From Opitutia bacterium ISCC 52 (GTDB taxonomy: Bacteria; Verrucomicrobiota; Verrucomicrobiia; Opitutales; UBA2995), in NCBI GenBank assembly GCA_014529675.2, contig CP076040.1, positions 2,031,894-2,095,893 of the forward strand: a DNA stretch of 64,000 nucleotides. Reading direction: 5' to 3'. How positions within the stretch are numbered: the stretch's first letter is position 1; each line of letters begins with the position of its first letter. The notes beneath the pieces were generated by a model. That model made no database searches. It was not told the DNA's origin and saw nothing but the letters and a program-made list of their open reading frames with translations. The translations under genes were made by a program, and so were the position numbers. Shown one piece after another: positions 25,469 to 34,551 of this stretch.

Positions 25469-26968
25469 ATGTCTCGTCACCGTTTTGGATTATTCTTCGG
25501 CTTATTTCTTTTTGGACTTATCTGTCTTGTCCCCACCCCAGAAGGTTTAACGCCGCAAGGTAAATACGTAGCAGCTGTTACATTATTGATGGCCTCTTGG
25601 TGGATCACTGAAGCCATACCTATTTATGCGACTGCATTTGTCCCATTAATCTTGTTTCCCCTTTTAGGTGTACTAAATGCCAAGCAAACAGCAGCCAATT
25701 TTGGCGAGCCAATGGTGTTGATGTTCTTTTGTGCCTTAATTGTAGCAAAAGCGATTGAAAGTAATCACCTCCATAAGCGGATTGCTCTACTCATTATTAG
25801 TTGGATTGGTACGAGTAGGCGCAAAATTATTTTTAGCACTATGCTAGCCACGGCATTTCTCTCCATGTGGTTATCGAATGTGGCAGTGGCCTTGATGATG
25901 TTGCCTATCGGTGTAGCTCTCCTGAAGCTAAGCGCTACTGAAAACGAGCGTGGATTCTCTTTGGCATTGATGCTGGGGATAGCCTATTCTGCCAGTATTG
26001 GTGGAGTAGGTACCTTAGTGGGAACACCTCCTAATATTGTTTTTGCCGGAGTGCTGAAAAACATGTTCCCCGACGCACCTGAAATCAGTTTTGCCAAGTG
26101 GATGCTGTTTGGAGTGCCTCTCGTGATAGTTTTCTTGCCGGTCTGTTGGTTCTACCTGACTCGTTTCTTCAACATTGAAGGTGAGTTGCCCGGTAGTGAG
26201 GAGGCGATCAAGGAAGAATTGCGTTCTTTGGGATCCATGACAACTGCTGAGAAGCGGACGGCCTTCGTGGCTTTACTTACGGTTGCCGGTTGGGTGTTTA
26301 GAAAAGACTTTGAATTTGGATCCGTTATGATCCCGGGCTGGGCTACATTAACGGGCCTAAATGATTGGGTCCATGATGGTACGGTTGCGGCTTTAGGCAT
26401 GCTACTGGTTTTTATGATTCCATCAGGAGAGCCCAAAAAAGCAGGTGAATCAGTCGCACCGCGCCTAATGGATTGGAAGATTGCCCAGACTATTCCTTGG
26501 GGAATCGTTATGATCATCGGAGGGGGTTACTGTATTGCATCTGGATTTAAAGTCACTGGATTTACCGAGTGGGTAGGAGGGCAATTGAGTTTTATTCATG
26601 TGCTTCCAGTGATAATTATCGTTCTGCTAGTTGTGCTTTCATTGAGTTTTCTGACTGAGGTGAATTCAAATACCGCAACTTCAAATATCTTCGTGCCGGT
26701 GTTGGGCGCTATGGCCATTGTCGGTAGCCTGAATCCATTACTCTTGATGATTCCTGGCACTGTTGCTTGTTCCTGCGCGTTTATCCTGCCAGCCGCCACA
26801 GGTCCGAATAGTGTGATATTTGCGAGTGGTCGCGTCGATGTTCCCACGATGGCTCGTTGTGGTTTTTTCCTGAATTTAATCGGGGTCGCGATTGTTACAT
26901 TAGTGATGTACTTAATAGCTATTCCTGTGTTCGGTATCGCGATGGAAGTGCCTCTATGGGCGAAATAG
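25469..26968 (+). CDS. DASS/SLC13 family sodium-coupled anion transporter
   Basis: 499 residues with about 11-13 membrane segments. GTPPNIVFAGVL and the later TEVNSNTATSNIFVPVL stretch correspond to the two substrate/Na+-binding SNT-type hairpins of the divalent anion:sodium symporter family. ATGPNSVIFASG near the C-terminus is the second N-x-[IV] region. Members carry succinate, malate, citrate, sulfate or similar anions. The N-terminal PEGLTPQGKY segment is typical of DASS proteins. It has no RCK domain, in contrast with the SLC13-type gene at 30.6 kb. Confidence 0.88.
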   Translation: MSRHRFGLFFGLFLFGLICLVPTPEGLTPQGKYVAAVTLLMASWWITEAIPIYATAFVPLILFPLLGVLNAKQTAANFGEPMVLMFFCALIVAKAIESNHLHKRIALLIISWIGTSRRKIIFSTMLATAFLSMWLSNVAVALMMLPIGVALLKLSATENERGFSLALMLGIAYSASIGGVGTLVGTPPNIVFAGVLKNMFPDAPEISFAKWMLFGVPLVIVFLPVCWFYLTRFFNIEGELPGSEEAIKEELRSLGSMTTAEKRTAFVALLTVAGWVFRKDFEFGSVMIPGWATLTGLNDWVHDGTVAALGMLLVFMIPSGEPKKAGESVAPRLMDWKIAQTIPWGIVMIIGGGYCIASGFKVTGFTEWVGGQLSFIHVLPVIIIVLLVVLSLSFLTEVNSNTATSNIFVPVLGAMAIVGSLNPLLLMIPGTVACSCAFILPAATGPNSVIFASGRVDVPTMARCGFFLNLIGVAIVTLVMYLIAIPVFGIAMEVPLWAK

Positions 26969-27023
26969 GCACAGCTGCCTTACTGCATCTGAATTGTACC
27001 AACCTTCCTGGAATGAAGTGTTC

Positions 27024-28925
27024 CTATGCGGAAGGGTTCTGTTTTTTAGGTAAGGCTTCCAACTCCTCCCAGCGGGCAAACGCAGCTTCTTGCTTCTGTT
27101 CTAGCGTGGATAATGATTCCGCAGCTTGCTCTGCAGTTAAGCCAGTCATCTGAAAGTAATCTGCTTGGGCCATTTCTTCAACGAGCTTTGAATGCTCTTC
27201 TTCTAGCTGTTCTATAACACTTGGGAGATTTTCTAATTCCTTACGTTCGCTGATGGATATATAGCGAGTTTTCTGTGGCCGTTCTTTGCTCTTTGTTTTT
27301 TGAGCTTTGTTAGCCTTGGGCTTGGGTGTATTCGATACTTCATTACGAAGATAATCATCATAGCCACCATTATACTCCTTAACCTCCGCTTTTTCTAGTG
27401 AGAGTACACTCGTGGTAATATTATTAAGAAACTCACGGTCGTGAGAAACAAGCAGGATGGTTCCGGAAAAATCCAGCAACAATTCTTCCAGTAATTCCAT
27501 GGTCTCGATGTCTAGGTCATTGGTAGGTTCATCGAGAACATAAACATTGGCCGGTTGGGCAAAAAGTTTTGCGAGTAATAAACGATTTCGTTCTCCGCCT
27601 GATAATTCATTGATCGAAGAATCAGCTCGATTGGGGTCGAATAGAAATCGTTGAAGGTAGGACATCAGGTGCAATGGCTGGTCATTGAAAGTTATGCTGT
27701 CTCCCTTATCCCAGATATTTTCTGCCAATGTCTTCTTCGGGTCAAGTTGGCTTCGATGCTGATCGAAGTAGGCTACCTTGAGTTTACTGCCATGCTCGAC
27801 TGTCCCTCTTGTGGGTTCGAGTTGCTTAAGCAGTATCTTAAGTAAGGTCGTCTTCCCGGAGCCATTGGCGCCTATGATTCCGATTTTTTCTCCCCGCCAA
27901 ATGGTAGTGCTAAACGATTTAATGTAAGTACGGCCATCAAAGTCCATGGAGATGTCCTCAGCTACAATGACTTTCCTTCCTGACGAGGAAGCATCTTGCA
28001 TTGCCAGACGGGCGGTGCCTGAACGTTCGCGACGTTCGGACCGTTCAACACGAAGGGACTTCAAGGCACGTACTCGGCCTTCGTTTCGCGTTCGCCGAGC
28101 CTGAATGCCTTTACGAATCCAAACTTCTTCTTTTGAGAGTTTTTTATCGAAGACTTTGTTTTGCTTTTCCTCAGCTTCAAGTAGGGCGGCCTTCCTTTCA
28201 AGAAACAGATCATAGCTGCAATCCCAGCTGGTTAATTGACCTCGATCCAATTCGATTATTCGAGTGGCTAATTTCCGGAGAAACATCCGGTCGTGAGTGA
28301 TAAAGAGAATTGCTTTTTCATACTTCATCATAAATCCCTCGAGCCAACGTATAGAATCGATGTCCATATGATTGGTTGGTTCATCAAGCAGTAATAGGTC
28401 GGGGTCAGCAACCAATGCTTGAGCGAGAAGTGCCCTGCGTTTCATTCCGCCGGAAAGGGCATTAAATTCCGCATCACCATCGAGAGAGAGTTTACTCAAT
28501 ATTTGCTCTAACTTTTGATCGAGTTCCCAGCCGCCGGTTTTTTGAAGCTCCTGCTCGATTTCGTGCATGCGATCCATGATTTCTGTATCCTGATCACCAC
28601 CAAGCTCGGCTGTGATATGGTGATACTCAGCAATCAGGGCTGCGGTAGGTCCGGCACCTTTGGCAACTACATCAATGACTGTGCCATCAATTTCAATACG
28701 AGGATCTTGATCGAGTCTGGCGATTTTCAATCCAGGAAAACGTTCGAACTCACCGCCATCGGGCTCCAACTCCCTGAGGATCAATTTGAGTAAGGTCGAT
28801 TTGCCTTCACCGTTACGACCGACCAAGCAAATGCGCTCACCGAGTTCGATGGTCATTTGGACTTGGTCCAGGATGGGAGGACCACCAAAAGCCAAGGTTA
28901 TATTGCGCAGACTAAGTATGGGCAT
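27024..28925 (-). CDS. ABC-F family ATP-binding protein (Uup-like)
   Basis: 633 residues with two ABC domains and no membrane segment. Walker A motifs are GRNGEGKSTLLK (about residue 36) and GANGSGKTTLLK. Signature LSGG sequences are each followed by Walker B, ending in LLLLDEPTNHMD and YVLDEPTNDLD. A lysine/arginine-rich linker separates the domains. The C-terminal part has a charged coiled coil of about 80 residues, as in Uup. ABC-F proteins act on the ribosome E site or, for Uup, in DNA-linked processes. It has an ATG start just after the cytochrome gene. It is convergent with the DASS gene, with a 55 bp gap and no clear terminator. Confidence 0.93.
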   Translation of the reverse strand: MPILSLRNITLAFGGPPILDQVQMTIELGERICLVGRNGEGKSTLLKLILRELEPDGGEFERFPGLKIARLDQDPRIEIDGTVIDVVAKGAGPTAALIAEYHHITAELGGDQDTEIMDRMHEIEQELQKTGGWELDQKLEQILSKLSLDGDAEFNALSGGMKRRALLAQALVADPDLLLLDEPTNHMDIDSIRWLEGFMMKYEKAILFITHDRMFLRKLATRIIELDRGQLTSWDCSYDLFLERKAALLEAEEKQNKVFDKKLSKEEVWIRKGIQARRTRNEGRVRALKSLRVERSERRERSGTARLAMQDASSSGRKVIVAEDISMDFDGRTYIKSFSTTIWRGEKIGIIGANGSGKTTLLKILLKQLEPTRGTVEHGSKLKVAYFDQHRSQLDPKKTLAENIWDKGDSITFNDQPLHLMSYLQRFLFDPNRADSSINELSGGERNRLLLAKLFAQPANVYVLDEPTNDLDIETMELLEELLLDFSGTILLVSHDREFLNNITTSVLSLEKAEVKEYNGGYDDYLRNEVSNTPKPKANKAQKTKSKERPQKTRYISISERKELENLPSVIEQLEEEHSKLVEEMAQADYFQMTGLTAEQAAESLSTLEQKQEAAFARWEELEALPKKQNPSA

Positions 28926-28942
28926 GTAGCAGGTATAAAAAC

Positions 28943-29290
28943 TTAATCTACAAGTGGACGACGGATTTTAGGATTACGAGCTTCTTTCGGGAGGCCGTAG
29001 TTTGTTTCCAGATAGTCGAGTATTTTGACTTCCATGTCGCCCAGTGGCCAAAGGCCGTTCTTTTCCTGCATACTGCGAATTGTTTTTTCCCAACCTTTTC
29101 GGTCTAAGCGTACCTGGGTGAATCCTTTGGTCGAGTGGCAGGCCATGCAATTGGCAGTTACCAATTCCCAATCTTTGGCTTTGATCAGACCGGTTATTGG
29201 GTCTTTCTCTGGCACTTCTGCTGTGGCTGGTAATACTCCTATTACTAAAAGCAGGCCTTTGCTAATGAGTTTTCTCAGATTAGCTGACAT
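28943..29290 (-). CDS. Small monoheme c-type cytochrome (sulfite dehydrogenase subunit-like)
   Basis: 115 residues with a signal peptide (to about residue 24, PATA) and one heme site, NCMACH, at 47-52. The remainder (GWEKTIRSMQEKNGLWPLGD... YGLPKEARN) resembles the small cytochrome subunit SorB of sulfite dehydrogenases, where a Met supplies the distal ligand. The ATG at 29290 overlaps the end of the molybdopterin subunit gene by 11 bases, so the two are coupled. A longer in-frame start at 29401 is rejected because it would lie wholly inside the upstream gene and displace the signal peptide. The likely role is to accept electrons from the Mo subunit in the periplasm. Confidence 0.82.
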   Translation of the reverse strand: MSANLRKLISKGLLLVIGVLPATAEVPEKDPITGLIKAKDWELVTANCMACHSTKGFTQVRLDRKGWEKTIRSMQEKNGLWPLGDMEVKILDYLETNYGLPKEARNPKIRRPLVD

Positions 29291-30518
29291 AGACGGCAAT
29301 TCGGTGACAGGAGTTATTGAGATAGCCTTTGGGATTCCAACCAGGAACCAGCATGGGTTGCGAAGTCCCTTCTGAATCAACCGCTCTGGCCCAGACTTCA
29401 TAATACCCTTTTTTAGGGAAGGATACGTTCGCAGACCATTGTTGCCAGGCGAGTCGATTCACAGGCATCTTCAGATTTGCCGATATCCAGGTTTGTCCAA
29501 AATCAATTGATACGGCCAAGCTTGAGACTTCAAGATCTCCGGCCCAGGCGTGACCATTTATTTTAAGAGACTTGTCAGTAGTATGCTTGAGGTCACTGCG
29601 TGGAAAGGTGATTAAGGATTTTACCGGCATGGCTTCGATAATCCCCATAGCTTCATCTGGAACTTCGGCACCCGCTTTTACTGGGTAATTGGGGACTCGA
29701 TAGGAGGTGCCAGTCATCTTGGTGCCGTCGTGTACCACATTGCGTATATCAATTTCTTTGAGCCATTTGCCTGAAGTTGATCCAGGCCATCCGCCAAATA
29801 CGAGCCGAAGCGGAAATCCATGATGAGAAGGGAGTGTTTCTCCATTCATACCCCAGGCAATCATAGATTCTGTCTCCATCGCTTTCGCAATGGGCACGCC
29901 TCTTGAAATGGCATCTTTGGAGGGATCCTGGCTGAGGTGGGCATCAGCAGAATGATAAGCGACATAGACGGCATCCTCTTTCATTCCACAATCTTCGAGA
30001 ACATCTTTGAGTCGAACCCCCGTCCACTTAGGGCACCCAACAGCACCGGTTGTCCATTGGTTGCCACTTGCTGGTGGATAAAAGTCCGCACGACCATTAC
30101 CTCCGCATTCCAAAGTGAGTGCTAATTCTATAGTCTCAAACTTCTGCTTGAGCTCCTTGATGGTGTAGGTCTTTGGGGTTCGCACAGATTCCCCACCTAA
30201 GGTAAGCGTCCAATCATCCGCATCGGGATTGGCGGGTGGCAGACCGTTGTTTCTTACGAAGAGTCGGTTGGCTGGAGTAAATTCGTCGTTGAGTAGATGA
30301 GCGGGAGTCTCTGCATTTAGAGGACGATCATTAAGCAGTGTTAATCCATCCTTTCCCGGGATGGATGGATTGCTTTGAGCGAGCGCTACGGGAGTCAGTC
30401 CTTCTGGCATCCAATGGGCGAATACAATATTCGTCCCGAGGGCAGCGCCCATCGCCTTTACGAAGCGACGCCTGCTTAGTGGTAGATGGTCCGATTTTTT
30501 AGGGTCTCCGGATTTCAT
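29280..30518 (-). CDS. Molybdopterin-dependent oxidoreductase, sulfite dehydrogenase-like (SorA/SoxC type)
   Basis: 412 residues. A TAT signal (SRRRFVKAMGAALG) leads into the sulfite oxidase Mo-cofactor domain. C138 in LTLECGGNGR is the Mo-ligating cysteine. Other family motifs are GAVGCPKWTGVRLKDVLEDCG, PLRLVFGGWPGSTSGKWLKEI and a C-terminal Ig-like dimerisation domain (EVSSLAVSIDFGQTWISANL). With the overlapping cytochrome gene it forms a periplasmic pair that would oxidise sulfite to sulfate and pass electrons to cytochrome c. SoxC is a related alternative, but no other sox genes are nearby. The ATG at 30518 is preferred to the GTG two codons upstream. Confidence 0.87.
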   Translation of the reverse strand: MKSGDPKKSDHLPLSRRRFVKAMGAALGTNIVFAHWMPEGLTPVALAQSNPSIPGKDGLTLLNDRPLNAETPAHLLNDEFTPANRLFVRNNGLPPANPDADDWTLTLGGESVRTPKTYTIKELKQKFETIELALTLECGGNGRADFYPPASGNQWTTGAVGCPKWTGVRLKDVLEDCGMKEDAVYVAYHSADAHLSQDPSKDAISRGVPIAKAMETESMIAWGMNGETLPSHHGFPLRLVFGGWPGSTSGKWLKEIDIRNVVHDGTKMTGTSYRVPNYPVKAGAEVPDEAMGIIEAMPVKSLITFPRSDLKHTTDKSLKINGHAWAGDLEVSSLAVSIDFGQTWISANLKMPVNRLAWQQWSANVSFPKKGYYEVWARAVDSEGTSQPMLVPGWNPKGYLNNSCHRIAVYVS

Positions 30519-30648
30519 AAACACAGCCTAGGAGGCCTGACTCATTATTCAATCACCAAGGTCTTCGAGTTTTTCCTGAATTGAGCGCACTTAAGACTTT
30601 AACGTCGAAAGAAAACAGTCACGATTGTAAGTGACATTTCCCACTTCT

Positions 30649-33006
30649 ATGACGACGGACATCGCAATTGTTTTATCCATTCTTCTCGTTTCGCTCGTAT
30701 TATTCATTACGGAAAAGGTCCGAATGGATGTGGTTGCGCTTATGGTTCTGGTCTCATTGGCCTTCACCAAACTGGTTACTCCCACCGAGGCATTAGCCGG
30801 ATTCAGCAACGCTGCCGTAATCACGGTTTGGGCGATGTTTATTTTAAGTGCCGGACTAACTGAAACTGGAGTAGCAGCCATTATTGGTCAGCAAGTGCTC
30901 AAGATGGCGGGTAAGACAGAATTTAGGATGATCATCGTTATCATGATCACTTCGGGGGTGCTGTCGGCCTTTATGAATAATATAGGTGTGGCTGCTTTTA
31001 TGCTCCCGGTGGTTATAACCGTAGCACGAAAAACAGGCGTGGCTCCGTCCCGCCTACTTATGCCCTTGGCTTTCGGGTCATTGCTCGGAGGCCTTACGAC
31101 TTTAATTGGAACTCCGCCAAATCTACTCATTAGCAACGGACTAAAAGAAGCCGGTTACGAACCATTCTCTCTTTTTGATTTTTCGCCCATCGGAGGTGTC
31201 ATTATGGTGGTCGGTACCCTGTTTCTGGCTTTTACAGCCCGTTTTTTATTACCCGCACATGACCCAGGAGCCAGTGAGTCTTCCAGCTCGGACCGTAAAT
31301 CACTGGAGAGTCAATATGCGCTTAAGGACCGGGCCTTCTTTGTGAAACTCGAGAAAGGGTCCTTATTGGCGGGGCGAACATTAGCAAATTCAAACATAGG
31401 CCATAGCCTGGGAATGCAGGTCATAGCCCTTCAGCGGGAAGGGCAGACTCATTTTGCTCCTGGGCCTGATATGGTGCTGAAAGAAGGTGATCGACTTTAC
31501 ACCCAGGGCGAAGCTGAGCGACTGAACGAGTTGATCGGTTGGCATGATCTTCAGCCGGTTCAAGCGACCGAAGAAAACATGCTTCAGAAAGGCGTTATTT
31601 CCATGGTCGAGGCCAAGGTGACTGAAGAAGCGGATTTTGTGGGAAAGACCCTGCGTGAATCTGGATTTCGAAGAAATTACGGTCTGAATGTCCTTAAGGT
31701 TATTCAAGGTGAATCAGAAAAAGATGACGAGCTCGCCAAGCAAGCGCTGCAGGTTGGAGATCGCTTGTTGCTGCAAGGTTCCGAGGATGCAATTGCTTCA
31801 TTGAGGGACAACCCTGGCTTTGAGGACCTTCAACCTGTCTCTGATGAATTGCTTCAGCGGTATCGTTCTATTGAGCGTAAACTTTTTGAGGTTGAGGTGC
31901 CTGAGGTTTCCTGGCTGGCTGGTAAAGCATTGGCAGAATGTCGGATGGGCCAGTTGTTTGATATTCATGTTATTTCGATTAAGCGGGAAGGAGAAGAATT
32001 GCTTTTACCTGATCCAGAGATGCCGTTGCAAGTGGGTGATCGCCTGACCTTGCATAGCCGTCCAGATAACCTGGATACGCTGCAAGGCTTACAACAGTTA
32101 AAAATCGAAACGTCGGAAGAATCCGATGCGGCTATCCTTGAAGCTGAAGATATCGCTCTAATTGAAGCGACCCTTGCGCCAAATACCCAATTTGCAGGAA
32201 AAACAGCGGCGGATATTCAACTGCGCAATCGCTATGGCTTGCAGCTTCTTGGGATTTTACGCGCTAATAAAGTTTACCGAACAGACTTGGGGCAAATGCA
32301 AATCCAATATGGTGATGCACTTTTGCTTATGGGACCTGAGGATAAACTAGAAATTATCAAAGCTGATAAAAATTTCTTACTTCTTTCTGAGCTGCCAGAG
32401 GCCAAAGAAGAGGGGACTAACCAACCCTGGATTGCATCGGCCATTATGGCTGCGGTTCTCATCCCGGTATTTCTTGGTTGGATGCCTATTGCCCTAACAG
32501 CGATTGCTGGAGCGACCCTTATGGTATTAACAGGATGTTTGCGGATGGAGGATGCCTATCGATCCATCGAGTGGCGTGCTGTATTTTTGATTGCAGGCAT
32601 GCTTCCTCTAGGAACGGCTATGCAGCAATCCGGGGCCGCCTCTTACCTAACAAATGGTTTAATGGCTGTCATTGGCGGTCAAGGACCATGGGTTATTATT
32701 GGAGGCCTGTATGTCCTTACTTCATTGGCAACGACGATTATTCCCACAGCGGCTTTGGTGGTGTTGATGTCTCCCATTGCGATCCAATCGGCAGAGACTT
32801 TGGAGTTCTCACCCTATGCAGCTATGATGGCTGTAGCCATGGCCGCTTCAGCGAGCTTCACGAGCCCCATTTCTCACCCGGCCAATGTTTTGGTAATGGG
32901 ACCTGGTGGTTATCGTTTTGTTGATTACCTCAAAGTAGGAATTCCACTCGCTTTTGTGGTATTCGTGACGGCAATGATTTGTCTTCCGTTTTTCTGGCCG
33001 GCTTGA
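30649..33006 (+). CDS. SLC13-type permease with four tandem RCK_C (TrkA-C) domains
   Basis: About 785 residues: an N-terminal membrane half with TPPNLLISNGL after TTLIG (anion/Na+-type motif), a cytoplasmic insert of about 390 residues, and a C-terminal membrane half ending with SPISHPANVLVMGPGG. The insert holds four RCK_C-like repeats near residues 225-300, 310-385, 410-480 and 500-575, each ending in a GD-R/A-L strand (KEGDRLYTQG, QVGDRLLLQG, QVGDRLTLHS, QYGDALLLMG). RCK_C domains usually gate transport by binding ligands. Relatives include sulfate or sulfur-responsive permeases. It is divergent from the sulfite dehydrogenase-like genes by 130 bp, so a sulfur anion is a reasonable guess. 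ATG at 30649 is preferred to GTG at 30631. Confidence 0.85.
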   Translation: MTTDIAIVLSILLVSLVLFITEKVRMDVVALMVLVSLAFTKLVTPTEALAGFSNAAVITVWAMFILSAGLTETGVAAIIGQQVLKMAGKTEFRMIIVIMITSGVLSAFMNNIGVAAFMLPVVITVARKTGVAPSRLLMPLAFGSLLGGLTTLIGTPPNLLISNGLKEAGYEPFSLFDFSPIGGVIMVVGTLFLAFTARFLLPAHDPGASESSSSDRKSLESQYALKDRAFFVKLEKGSLLAGRTLANSNIGHSLGMQVIALQREGQTHFAPGPDMVLKEGDRLYTQGEAERLNELIGWHDLQPVQATEENMLQKGVISMVEAKVTEEADFVGKTLRESGFRRNYGLNVLKVIQGESEKDDELAKQALQVGDRLLLQGSEDAIASLRDNPGFEDLQPVSDELLQRYRSIERKLFEVEVPEVSWLAGKALAECRMGQLFDIHVISIKREGEELLLPDPEMPLQVGDRLTLHSRPDNLDTLQGLQQLKIETSEESDAAILEAEDIALIEATLAPNTQFAGKTAADIQLRNRYGLQLLGILRANKVYRTDLGQMQIQYGDALLLMGPEDKLEIIKADKNFLLLSELPEAKEEGTNQPWIASAIMAAVLIPVFLGWMPIALTAIAGATLMVLTGCLRMEDAYRSIEWRAVFLIAGMLPLGTAMQQSGAASYLTNGLMAVIGGQGPWVIIGGLYVLTSLATTIIPTAALVVLMSPIAIQSAETLEFSPYAAMMAVAMAASASFTSPISHPANVLVMGPGGYRFVDYLKVGIPLAFVVFVTAMICLPFFWPA

Positions 33007-33018
33007 GTTTAGCGCTGA

Positions 33019-34395
33019 TTACTCATCTAGATAATCTGGCCTTTGATCATTGATCATCTTAAGCTGTATCGGAGTAACTTTCTCCACATAAATTTTAAAC
33101 GGTATTCCCGAGACTTCCTCAATGGCCGATTTGAAAATTTCTTTTCCTGATGGTCGTCCTTCCAGGTTAGTTATTTTTTCCCTGATGGTATTTAGAAATT
33201 TATCTTTGTTTCTCATGTAAGCGTCCAGAACGATAAAGCGGGCATCGCCATGATTGTTGAAATTAAGTTTTTTAACTTTAGCTGCGGGCTTGGAAGTTCC
33301 TTTACGCTTCTCCCCTTTGTTCCAGTTGAGTAAGTCAAGACCTTTCCCAAGGACGTTGCGGGATGGACTGAATTTTCGGATACCATGCAAATTATAGATC
33401 TCCTCTTTGCCGTGACGTTTGATGGTGATAATATCGTTGAGGAAGTTGCAAAGAACGGGTTCAAACCAATCATTGTCAGACACCTTCAGGCTACGTCTGG
33501 ATAGGTGATTCTCCAGGTCTCTAGCAAAACCTCCACGGAAGCGTGAGTTGCGCCGAGCCATCCAACTAAATGGATCGTAGATGTGCATCAGATTCTGGGC
33601 GTAAGTTTCCTTCAGACGTTTCAGCTGGATCTCATGATCCTCCTTAGAATTTATAATGATGGGGTATGTAAATTTTACGTCTTTGAATGCGTGAGGAGGA
33701 ACCTGTGCTGTGAGCCCGCGATTTAGAATGTGGTAACCTTTCTGCGTATCCAGATTCAGGCCTTGTTGTTTCTCAATACGGACACCTTTACCTAGTTTTC
33801 CTTTGTTGTTGTAGGTCCGATAAGCCACGACCCAATCTGTGGTCACTCGGCGTTCCCAGATGTTTTTCTCCTCATTGAAGCGAATATCCTTCGCATGCTT
33901 GGTGAGAGGCAAGGTGGGGTAGAGGTCGTTAAGCTGATCTTCATGCCATATAATTAACTCCTCAATTTTGAAAAACGGCTCTTCGTTGAGGCGGGTGACG
34001 ATTGAAACTTCTCGCCGAAGCCAGTTTTCATGCCGCATGCGGAAGCTCTTGATCCCGAAGGATTCAGCCAATTCTCTGAGATCTTTTTCAAAGGCAACAC
34101 CGTCTTTCAAGCGGAAATCCAGATGCTGAATCTCATAGACCAGGAGTTGGCGGTGATATTTAAGCAACAGATCGTTGAATGACTCCGCAAAGTCCAGGAC
34201 GAGAGGATTGGTTCCAGTATACTTTTCTCCCGTCATTCCGTCGATGACTGGTATTGGGCTTTCATAGATGACAAAGGGTTCCAGCTCAAATACCTGGCCA
34301 CCTATTTTTAGCTCATCTTTGGAATAGCAGAGAGTGGAGAAACTGGATGATACGGCGGCTATGAGTAGCCATTTGGGGTAGAGTTTTAACACCAT
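33019..34395 (-). CDS. Exported protein of unknown function
   Basis: About 458 residues with a signal peptide starting at MVLKLYPKWLLIAAVSSSF. I recognise no domain. The mature protein is basic, rich in Lys, Asn and aromatic residues. A middle region of alternating charged strands contains IIWHEDQLNDLYP and WVVAYRTYNNKGKLG, and a Lys-rich C-terminal tail follows (KGEKRKGTSKPAAKVKKL). It may be an outer-surface or structural protein. Upstream in-frame starts at 34410 and 34500 would add residues before the signal peptide, so 34395 is preferred. It is monocistronic, convergent with the SLC13 gene and divergent from the diiron-protein gene. Confidence 0.6.
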   Translation of the reverse strand: MVLKLYPKWLLIAAVSSSFSTLCYSKDELKIGGQVFELEPFVIYESPIPVIDGMTGEKYTGTNPLVLDFAESFNDLLLKYHRQLLVYEIQHLDFRLKDGVAFEKDLRELAESFGIKSFRMRHENWLRREVSIVTRLNEEPFFKIEELIIWHEDQLNDLYPTLPLTKHAKDIRFNEEKNIWERRVTTDWVVAYRTYNNKGKLGKGVRIEKQQGLNLDTQKGYHILNRGLTAQVPPHAFKDVKFTYPIIINSKEDHEIQLKRLKETYAQNLMHIYDPFSWMARRNSRFRGGFARDLENHLSRRSLKVSDNDWFEPVLCNFLNDIITIKRHGKEEIYNLHGIRKFSPSRNVLGKGLDLLNWNKGEKRKGTSKPAAKVKKLNFNNHGDARFIVLDAYMRNKDKFLNTIREKITNLEGRPSGKEIFKSAIEEVSGIPFKIYVEKVTPIQLKMINDQRPDYLDE

Positions 34396-34551
34396 GACGT
34401 AGAACTCCATCGAAAGACAGCCTATGGCACAACTCTGAATATTGGGGAGTTTCCTCGAGCAGATACAGGTAGAGCAATCCGAAAAAAATCCTCGATTCAC
34501 TTGCGACCAAGTGCCTAAATCAATTGCTTAAAGACAACCCAATTTGTCCTT

